Source of the DNA: a virus
IMG/VR virus record: IMGVR_UViG_3300044825_000582
Span: 1 to 20,256 of that record
Length of the DNA: 20,256 nt
Direction: 5' to 3' (one strand)
The notes below the pieces were generated by a model. The model was not told where the DNA came from, ran no database searches, and worked only from the letters and a program-made list of their open reading frames with translations. A program made the translations under genes and the position numbers. The first letter of the stretch is position 1; each line of letters opens with the position of its first letter. This document shows, one piece after another, positions 1-6,900 of this stretch.

Positions 1-2
1 TC

Positions 3-857
3 GACGCTGCCGTCACGCCCAAGACCAAGGCCGTGATGATCGCTCACACGCTCGGCAATCCCTTCAATATGGAGGAGATCCGGGCGCTGTGCGACAAGCA
101 CAACCTGTGGCTGATCGAGGACTGCTGCGACGCGCTGGGCGCTACATGGCAGAACAAGTACGTCGGTACGTTCGGAGACTTGGCCACCCTGTCTTTCTTC
201 CCGGCACACCACATCACCATGGGCGAAGGCGGGGCGGTGATCATCAACAACACAAAGCTGACCCGTGCCGTGGAATCTACCCGCGACTGGGGCAGGGACT
301 GCTGGTGCGAGCCTGGCAGGGACAACACCTGCAAGCGCCGGTTTGAGCAGCAGCACGGCGAACTGCCCTACGGCTATGACCACAAGTACGTCTTCACCCA
401 TCTGGGCTACAACCTGAAGGTAACGGAGATGCAGGCCGCTTGTGGCGTGGCACAGCTGGAGCAGCTAGACATGTTCATCGCCCGTCGCCGGGAGAACTAC
501 GGCTACCTGCGTGAGCGGCTGGTGGATCACGAGGAGTTCTGGCTGCCGACCGTCTACCCGGACGCACATCCCAGTTGGTTCGGGTTCCCGATCACCCTGT
601 CGGGCGAGGCCAAGTTTACCCGGCAGGAGATCATCGACTGGCTGAACGGCCACAACATCGGCACCCGCCTGCTGTTTGCTGGAAACGTTACCAAGCAGCC
701 GTACATGGAAGGCCGCCAGTACCGTATCCATGGCGATCTGGAGTACACCGACTACGTGATGGAGAACACCTTCTGGGTGGGAGTTCAGCCAGCACTGACC
801 CGCGAGATGCTGACCTACGTGGCAGACACCATCGAGAGATTCTTGGAGGAGAGATGA
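3..857 (+). CDS. rfbH: CDP-4-keto-6-deoxy-D-glucose 3-dehydrase (E1, RfbH/DdhC/AscC type), 5'-truncated
   Basis: The reading frame is open from the first complete codon, so the true start lies upstream. About 150 residues are missing relative to the roughly 437-residue E1 enzymes. Numbering residues from the GTG at 33, the segment FFPAHHITMGEGG has His60 where aminotransferase-fold enzymes carry the PLP-binding Lys. That replacement is the hallmark of E1, which binds PMP and removes the C3 hydroxyl. Cys32, Cys90, Cys92 and Cys100 give exactly C-X57-C-X1-C-X7-C, the [2Fe-2S] ligand pattern of this family. The known product is a CDP-3,6-dideoxy-4-keto sugar, formed with a separate flavin/iron-sulphur reductase (E3) that is not in this window. 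The stop overlaps the next ATG by four bases (ATGA), indicating translational coupling. The assignment to E1 rather than a generic DegT aminotransferase is strong; the role in the phage is inferred. Confidence 0.93.
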   Translation, partial: DAAVTPKTKAVMIAHTLGNPFNMEEIRALCDKHNLWLIEDCCDALGATWQNKYVGTFGDLATLSFFPAHHITMGEGGAVIINNTKLTRAVESTRDWGRDCWCEPGRDNTCKRRFEQQHGELPYGYDHKYVFTHLGYNLKVTEMQAACGVAQLEQLDMFIARRRENYGYLRERLVDHEEFWLPTVYPDAHPSWFGFPITLSGEAKFTRQEIIDWLNGHNIGTRLLFAGNVTKQPYMEGRQYRIHGDLEYTDYVMENTFWVGVQPALTREMLTYVADTIERFLEER

Positions 858-1867
858 GAGTAGCTGACTGGATTGCAGACTACCTGTACAGCATAGGCGT
901 ACGCCGGGTGCACGGGCTGATGGGTGGCGGAGCGGCAGGGCTGAACGACGGCTTCATCAAGCACGGCGGCATAGAGTACATCTGCTACCACCACGAGCAG
1001 GGCGCTGGCCACGCAGCCATAGGCGAGGCTAAGTACTCAGGCAAGCTGGCCGTGGTCAACCCTACCACCGGGTGCGGGGGAACAAACTGCGCTACCAGTG
1101 TGCTTAACGCTTGGCAGGACGGAGTGCCAGTGCTGTTCCTGTCCGGCAACGTGCGCAAGGACACCTGTACGGCGCACATCAACAAAGAGAAAAAACTAGA
1201 GCTTCGGCACTACGGATTGCAAGAGCACGACATCACTAGAACCGTGAGGTCGATGACTAAGCTATCGTGGTTTGTCGATGATAAGCGGTATGTAAAACTC
1301 ATCCTACAGAAAGCTGTTCACGAGGCTATCTCAGGACGACCGGGGCCAGTGTGGGTAGACATCCCCATAGACATTCAGCAAGCTGAGATGCCGGAAGATC
1401 CGCTCAATTGGTACGGCCCTGCAACCATCCCAATTTATGACTTCAACCCCATGACCATCTGGCACGACATCAAGAATGCCAACCGCCCGATCATCTTGGC
1501 TGGCATGGGTATCCGGCAGTCTGGCTGCGTGGAACAATTTGTCCAGTTCGTCACCAAGTACGAGATCCCCTTCGTCACCAGCTACGGCGCACAGGATTAC
1601 TTGCCGTACGACCACCCGCTGAACATGGGAACCGTAGGCTCGCGTGGCACCAGGTTTGGAAACTTTGCCATGCAGAACGCTGACCTCCTGCTGATTCTTG
1701 GATCTTCCATGAACGCGGGCGTGATCGGCTACGATTCAAAGCAGTTCAGCCCTAAGAGCCGCAAGATCTACGTGGACATTGAACCTGACGAGCTGGCCAA
1801 GGACATCGTGCCGATAGACCACAAGATAACCATTTCGCTAGACAAATTCTTTGGAGCGATGCTATGA
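854..1867 (+). CDS. ThDP-dependent enzyme, PYR plus middle domain half (acetolactate synthase/YerE-like)
   Basis: This 337-residue protein starts at the ATG at 854, which follows GGAGGA at 845-850 and overlaps the upstream stop. Residues 1-160 are a ThDP PYR domain. Glu48 in YHHEQGAGHAA is the expected catalytic glutamate that activates the cofactor, and PTTGCGGTN (about 70-78) replaces the TSGPGATN usual in acetolactate synthase. That variant fits, from memory, ThDP enzymes of O-antigen clusters. Residues 190-325 match the central nucleotide-binding-type domain, with the GSRGTRF and late IDIEPDEL segments typical of it. There is no PP domain; that lies in the next gene. Next to an E1 dehydrase, the likely role is adding a two-carbon acetyl unit from pyruvate to a 4-keto sugar, as YerE does in yersiniose A synthesis. 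Substrate and flavin binding cannot be read from sequence. Confidence 0.85.
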   Translation: MRVADWIADYLYSIGVRRVHGLMGGGAAGLNDGFIKHGGIEYICYHHEQGAGHAAIGEAKYSGKLAVVNPTTGCGGTNCATSVLNAWQDGVPVLFLSGNVRKDTCTAHINKEKKLELRHYGLQEHDITRTVRSMTKLSWFVDDKRYVKLILQKAVHEAISGRPGPVWVDIPIDIQQAEMPEDPLNWYGPATIPIYDFNPMTIWHDIKNANRPIILAGMGIRQSGCVEQFVQFVTKYEIPFVTSYGAQDYLPYDHPLNMGTVGSRGTRFGNFAMQNADLLLILGSSMNAGVIGYDSKQFSPKSRKIYVDIEPDELAKDIVPIDHKITISLDKFFGAML

Positions 1868-2601
1868 CCAGACAAGAATGGATCGACAAGTGCAGCGATT
1901 GGAAAGCCAAGTGGCCTGTCATGCAGCCGGAGTATTTGGATGACACCAACGGCCTGAACATCTACGCCGTACTGGATGCCATCTATACCCACGCGCCGGA
2001 CGATGCCGTGTTCATGGCAGACGCAGGCACTGCTTATTACACGTTGCCGCAATCTGTTCGTATCCGGGCGCAGCAGCGTATCGTCATGAGCCAGTCGCAG
2101 GGAGACATGGGTTGGGCACTACCAGGCGCGATAGGCGTGGCAAAGGCAGGAGCAAAGAACGTCATCTGCATCGTGGGCGACGGTAGCTTCATGTCAAACA
2201 TGCAGGAGCTGGCAGTTATCCGTGAGCACAATCTGCCCATCAAGATCATCATCCTGAACAACCGTGGCTATCTCAGCATTAAGAACACGCAGGGCAAATT
2301 CTACGAGGGCAGGATTCATGGGGTAAACAAAGCTACCGGCGTGTGGTTTCCAGACATGGAAGAGGTTGCCAGCGTGTTTAAGATCAAGGTCGGACGAGCA
2401 TGGAGCATCAAGACTTTGGACAAGTATGTTGAGATGGCCATGAAGCAGACTGCGCCCTATCTTTTGGACTGCGTTTGCACGGAGGATCAGGTCATCATGC
2501 CCGCTCAGTCATTCAAGAAAGGCCAGCAAGCTCCTCTGCATGATATGTTCCCCTTCCTGTCCGACGAAGAACTGGCAGCAGAAATGGTGGTGCCGCTATG
2601 A
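1864..2601 (+). CDS. ThDP-dependent enzyme, PP (cofactor-binding) domain half
   Basis: This 245-residue protein carries the C-terminal third of an acetolactate-synthase-type enzyme. GDGSFM (residues 105-110) followed by LNN (131-133) is the classic GDG...NN motif that binds the diphosphate and Mg2+. GDMGWALPGAIG (80-91) is the helix before it. The N-terminal 20 residues (WIDKCSDWKAKW) look like the interdomain linker of fused homologues. With the upstream half the total is 582 residues, the normal length of a single-chain acetolactate synthase large subunit. The ATG at 1864 overlaps the preceding TGA (ATGA), with GGAG at 1853-1856, so the halves should be made in equal amounts and assemble. 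The frames differ by -1 and no slippery heptamer is visible at the junction, so reinitiation is more likely than frameshifting. Function depends on the partner; alone it lacks the catalytic Glu. Confidence 0.85.
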   Translation: MTRQEWIDKCSDWKAKWPVMQPEYLDDTNGLNIYAVLDAIYTHAPDDAVFMADAGTAYYTLPQSVRIRAQQRIVMSQSQGDMGWALPGAIGVAKAGAKNVICIVGDGSFMSNMQELAVIREHNLPIKIIILNNRGYLSIKNTQGKFYEGRIHGVNKATGVWFPDMEEVASVFKIKVGRAWSIKTLDKYVEMAMKQTAPYLLDCVCTEDQVIMPAQSFKKGQQAPLHDMFPFLSDEELAAEMVVPL

Positions 2602-3509
2602 AGATCGCCATCCTTGGAGCTACCAGCCAGATCGCCAAAGACCTGATCCTGTCCTTTAGCGACGAGCACGAGCTGGAGCTGTTCTCCCGCGAGGCCACTG
2701 CCATGGGCAGGTGGATGGTTGAACATAACTTGAACAATTACCACAGCCGCACGTACTTCGACTTCCCGGCAGTCAATGGCATAGACGCCATCATTAACTT
2801 CGTGGGTGCAGGCAACCCAGAGCGGGTCAAGAAGATGGGGGCAAACATCTTCAACATCACGGAGACCTTCGACCGCATGGCGATGGAGTATCTGGAGGAG
2901 AACAAGCACTGCCTGTACATCTTCCTGTCCAGCGGTGCTGCTTTCGGAGACAACTTTCAAACGCCCGCAGATACCCAGAAACACGCTGTCTTCCCCATCA
3001 ATAACATCCAGCCAGAGAACTACTACGGTCTGGCCAAGGCGATGGCGGAGGTGCGGCACCGCATGAGCGGCAGGAACATCATCGACCTGCGCCTGTTCAA
3101 TTACTTCAGCCACACCATGAGCCTGAAGCACCGGTTCATGATTACAGACATGATCCGGTCGATACAGGAGAAGAAGATATTCAAGGCCGACAGAACGCCG
3201 CTGGTACGTGACTACATCGGCCCGCTGGACTTCTACCAGATGATCAACGTCCTGCTGACCACGGACAACATCAACACCCCCATCGACTGCTACAGCCGCC
3301 AGCCAGTCAGTAAGGACACCCTGCTGGAGAAGATGGCGCACAGGTACGGGCTGGAGTATGAAACAGTTGGATACCCGGTAGGATTGCCGTCTACCGGCGT
3401 GAAGGAGAAATACTACTCCGTGAACACGGCAGCGTACGCTCTGGGTTACCGGCCTACGCTGACATCCTTGGAAACCATTTTCATCGCAACCGATAAGATC
3501 CTCAAATAA
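2598..3509 (+). CDS. Extended SDR NAD(P)-dependent sugar reductase/epimerase
   Basis: This 303-residue protein is a short-chain dehydrogenase/reductase of the extended, sugar-nucleotide type. The N-terminal Rossmann entry is MKIAILGATSQIAKDL, in which Gly7 is kept but the usual second and third glycines are replaced by Gln-Ile-Ala. SSGAAFG (111-117) supplies the serine region, and Tyr143-Gly-Leu-Ala-Lys147 is the catalytic YxxxK. The C-terminal half (VRDYIGPLDFYQMINVLL and after) is the substrate-binding part of NDP-sugar enzymes. It overlaps the ThDP PP-domain gene by four bases. By position it could be the YerF-like reductase that reduces the branched keto group after the ThDP enzyme acts. 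Epimerase or 4-ketoreductase activity cannot be distinguished from sequence. Its stop shares one base with the next start (TAATG), tying the sugar genes to the phage-type genes downstream. Confidence 0.82.
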   Translation: MKIAILGATSQIAKDLILSFSDEHELELFSREATAMGRWMVEHNLNNYHSRTYFDFPAVNGIDAIINFVGAGNPERVKKMGANIFNITETFDRMAMEYLEENKHCLYIFLSSGAAFGDNFQTPADTQKHAVFPINNIQPENYYGLAKAMAEVRHRMSGRNIIDLRLFNYFSHTMSLKHRFMITDMIRSIQEKKIFKADRTPLVRDYIGPLDFYQMINVLLTTDNINTPIDCYSRQPVSKDTLLEKMAHRYGLEYETVGYPVGLPSTGVKEKYYSVNTAAYALGYRPTLTSLETIFIATDKILK

Positions 3510-3718
3510 TGTGGTGCCCATCCTGCGACAAGAAAACCCTTGTTACTGACACCAGGCGGTATCGGGACATCTCAAACACGTTTGACTTCGTGCAGCGTCA
3601 GCGTGTCTGCAAGGAGTGCGACTTTAAGATGATGTCCATCGAGATACCGCAGGAGACATGGGAGAAGCACTACCGATTACCGAAGAAATATAGGACGGAC
3701 GATGGGCAAGAGCCTTAA
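3509..3718 (+). CDS. NrdR-like zinc-ribbon protein
   Basis: This 69-residue protein has a CPSC pair (Cys3, Cys6) and a CKEC pair (Cys34, Cys37) separated by 27 residues containing TRRYRD and RQRVCKEC. This closely follows the N-terminal zinc ribbon of the NrdR ribonucleotide reductase repressor (CPxC...RRRxCxxC..FTTFE). The ATP-cone domain that makes up the rest of NrdR is absent, so this is a free-standing ribbon. It may bind nucleic acid or act as an adaptor; regulation of nucleotide metabolism is only a guess. It is coupled to the SDR gene by TAATG and is overlapped by the next gene for 17 bases. The tail after residue 50 (EKHYRLPKKYRTDD) is basic and probably flexible. Confidence 0.7.
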   Translation: MWCPSCDKKTLVTDTRRYRDISNTFDFVQRQRVCKECDFKMMSIEIPQETWEKHYRLPKKYRTDDGQEP

Positions 3719-3989
3719 GGAGTACATGAACGAAGTAGCGCAGATCGGTTGCGTGATGTGTCATCACCTTGATCTCGGCTACACGCCTGCCGTTCTCCAC
3801 CATCCTCGGGACGCAGCAGGCGGGGCGCAGAAGGCTTCGGACTGGCTGGTGATACCCCTCTGTCCTGAACATCACGTTGGAAAGTCAGGCTACCATGGGT
3901 TAGGAAGCAGAGGGTTTTATACACGCTACAAGCTCACAGAGTGGGATCTCATGGCCATGACTATTGAGCGGCTGCATAACTCTTCTTAA
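3702..3989 (+). CDS. Ref/HNH-like phage recombination nuclease
   Basis: This 95-residue protein has an HNH/treble-clef-like pattern: Cys17-x2-Cys20, His33-His34, then PLCPEHHVG with Cys54, His57 and His58, and finally SGYHGLGSRGFYTRY. This matches the phage P1 Ref family (RecA-dependent nuclease) and related small phage HNH proteins, where HH, PLCxxHH and a late HG-R motif form the metal site. The order helix, CxxC, HH, PLCxxHH fits well. The start at 3702 preserves the helix before the CxxC. An in-frame ATG at 3726 has a better Shine-Dalgarno (AAGGAG, 3717-3722) but only a 3-base spacer. Likely role: DNA nicking or cutting during phage recombination or replication. It ends the plus-strand unit and overlaps the 3' end of the convergent polyvalent gene by 29 bases. 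Confidence 0.72.
   Translation: MGKSLKEYMNEVAQIGCVMCHHLDLGYTPAVLHHPRDAAGGAQKASDWLVIPLCPEHHVGKSGYHGLGSRGFYTRYKLTEWDLMAMTIERLHNSS
3717..3722 (+). promoter_or_regulatory. Alternative ribosome binding site inside the Ref-like gene
   Basis: AAGGAG lies 3 bases before an in-frame ATG at 3726, giving an 87-residue form that starts after the zinc-ribbon stop. The 3702 start instead has only a weak GGA-rich stretch at 3693-3699. Ref-like relatives usually keep a helix before the CxxC, which favours 3702, but this site makes the shorter form plausible. Confidence 0.4.
3949..3960. repeat. Perfect 12-base palindrome at the convergence point
   Basis: TCATGGCCATGA reads the same on both strands and sits directly against the stop codon of the minus-strand polyvalent gene (3961-3963), within the Ref-like coding region. 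It has no loop and no T-run, so it is not an obvious intrinsic terminator. It may be chance, a protein site, or a by-product of codon choice (Leu-Met-Ala-Met). Confidence 0.3.
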
Positions 3990-6900
3990 CTGCCAGCCTA
4001 GCCTCCTCCATCTGGCGGGCAATCTCACCGATCAACACCTTCAGCCGATCGATCTCTTCCTTCTTCTGAGCGCCAGACATCTGCTCGTCGTTGCGGATAG
4101 CCTGGATTGCCTGCCGTACCTTAGCCATATCCTTAGACGCATTGTCGTAGAACTTGGCCATGGCAATCTTGTCGCCCTTTTCCTTCAGGATCTCCTGCAC
4201 CTTGTCTGCCTGACCTAACTGGGCGAAGTGGCGCATGTCGGCGTAGGCTTGGCTGATCTCCTTGTTGTTCTCGTAGAACGCAGTGACGTACTTGGACTGC
4301 GTGGCCGGCAACGTTTTTATGAACCCTGCCGACATGGTTTCCGTCCAGTTGTTGTCCGGGTATGCAGACTTTTTAAACGGCATGACCGCGTAGTTAGACA
4401 ACCAAGATGCGGTGCTTCCTAGCCAGCCAAAGTACGACTTGATCGTGTAATCCGCTTGGACAGGAGAAAGCTCGGCGGAAGTTGGCAGGAAAACATTTGA
4501 CACCTCTGAAAGCGCAATGGCAAGCGGGCTGGTTTTCTCTGCAAGACGCTCTGCCTTTGACAGTCGCTCCATGCCGGCAGTCTCGATCGGCGCACCGGTA
4601 AAGCTATCCTTGTTAGAGTAAAGGTCAACCAAGGGCTTGAACGCTTGTGGCATCGGATTGATGGCGAAAGTGTCGAACAACATCCGTGCCAAGCTGTCTC
4701 GGAATACCTTGCCCTCCGCGCCTTGGTCAATTATTTGCTCTGCAACACGCTCCGCCATAGTGCCAAACGCACCCAGCTCAAATGGCTTGGGGATCCTAAA
4801 GGCAGCATCCATACCTGGAAGCTTGATCCACCAGAAGTTGTCGCGGTCCCACTGCTCGCGCTTCTTGAACTCGTCATCGTCCTTGAACGCAAGGTAAAGT
4901 GACAACGATGCCAACGCAACAGCAGCCATGATGTACGAGAACTTTTCTGCCCTGATCTTGTCGTTCTCAGTAATTTTTTCCTGATTGCCAGTAACCACGT
5001 TGTAGAACACACGGCTGGTAGGAATAATGCCGTCACGGCCGAGCTTGTACAAACCCTGCACACGGGCGTTGAGGAACGGTACTACTTGCGTTAGGAACCT
5101 AAACGTTGGCCACGCACCCTGCATTGAGAAGTCCAGCATATCTCTTGCATAGAAAGATGCTTGAAGGTGGCTGTAGCCTTTTTCCTTGAGCTGGTTATAC
5201 AACGCCATGCGGTTGGCCGCTTCTGACTTGTTTCCCCAATCTTGATACCTGTCCCACATAAATGCCAAAGCTTTTTTGACCTTCTCTGGTGAGTCAAGAA
5301 TAGTGTCGCCCTTAACTCCTTTATCCAGAAGGCGCTTGATAAGCTTTGCTTGGTCCCCTTCATAGTACGATCCAAAGTTGAAGATCGCGCCGCCAGCCAG
5401 TGCAGAGATATGCGCAGGATTGTTCCTGTCAGATGCGGCCCAACCATCAAGCACGTTGGCAAAAGGGTTGCGTTTCAAATCGGTCACGGCCAACGCAGAC
5501 ACAGAATCACGGATGAGGTTACGAATCTTGAAGGCCGGTGATATGGTCACACCAAACTGCAACATGTTTTTGAAGTCACGAGCCACCATCGTAAACTTGG
5601 ACTTTGGACCCATGTAACCAATCGACATAATGGACTCAAGCAGTAGCTTGTCCTTGATGTCAAAGTAAGTTGGTTGGCCGTCACGCATTACTTTGATAAG
5701 GCCCTTGCGGTCGCTAGTCGTGTACTCACCGCGCAGCACGCCATCACCACCAGCCAGACCAGCGTACAAACCTTCTATCAGCGAATCCTTTTTCTGGTCG
5801 GATATATCTTCCCTTTCCATGATCGCATCAACGTAAGGTTTCATCACGCCGTCAATCTTCTTTTTCTTCTGCGCGTCTGTTAGCTTATCGTCATCATTTA
5901 TCCTGTCGATAGTTGCCATTCTTTTCGTGGCATAAACTTTTCCATCAATCCAGGATAGTCCTGATTTCAGGTTTGGAAACGCTTCATTCAAGCGCATAGC
6001 TGCATTGACAGTTGCGTTTGCTGCCTCGTTCTTCATGGACGCAGACAGGATGTGGCTCCAGTTGCGCAGGGTGTTTTCCATCAGATCACCAAACGGCTTC
6101 TCTCCACCCTCTAGTGCTTTTGAGAAGTACTGGTTAATCAGACCAGAGTTGGTTGCGGCAGACTGAACATCACCATCTTCATCGATGACCTTGTAGAAAG
6201 GTATGTAGTTGATGTCCCTTGAAAATATGTTGAACGCCTTCCTGTCAATAAGCCCTTGGTCTAGGGCAATCTTGAGCACGGAGCGGTTCAGATTGTTCAT
6301 GTCTTTCTGAACCTGGCGATAAACCTCTAGCCTGCTCTTGTTGCCAATCATCCCTTTGGAAAGCTCGTTGCGTTTTTCAACCAACTTGGCATTTACAGAC
6401 GGAGCTTTACCTTGACGCACGAGCTGCGCATCGCGGTTCAAGGCAACCCAGATCTGGTAACGATCAACCTCGTTGCCAACAGGTTCCAGCGCCTTCAATA
6501 GACCTTTGGTGTCTTTGGCAATATCCAACGCGCCGTCAGTCAGCTTGACCTCACCGTTGAACAACAGGCCCTCTAAAGCGCCATCCACGGTCTTGGACAT
6601 GCGGGCTTTCATGTAAGCCTCTTCGTCAATATCTTTGATAGAGCGATACTGATCGGCTATACCCTGCGCCAACTTTTGCCAAAAGTCGTTGCGCATACCA
6701 TCTATCTTGTCGATGATGGTTTTCTTTTCTGGGGCGAATACGGGCTTTAACGCATCGTAGTACTCGTCGGATACGCCATCGAACTGGCTCTTTGGCAGCT
6801 TGCGCGGCTGGATAGCAGCCTTGGCCGCTTGCTTGGCTTGCTCAACACGGCTAGGCTTGCCGGCCTGCTCGAACAGACTGCCTTGTACGGCCTCACCCAC

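Noticed and set aside
575-853. In-frame upstream extension of the ThDP PYR gene
   Set aside because: It overlaps the E1 dehydrase throughout, reads as low-similarity Arg/Pro-rich sequence, and the ATG at 854 has GGAGGA and begins right at the domain.
1856-1870. Programmed frameshift joining the two ThDP halves
   Set aside because: A -1 shift would be required and no X-XXY-YYZ slippery heptamer is present at the junction; ATGA coupling explains it more simply.
2505-3521. Long minus-strand frame opposite the SDR gene
   Set aside because: It is a shadow frame; the plus strand encodes an SDR with YxxxK and coupled ends, while this frame has no recognisable domain.
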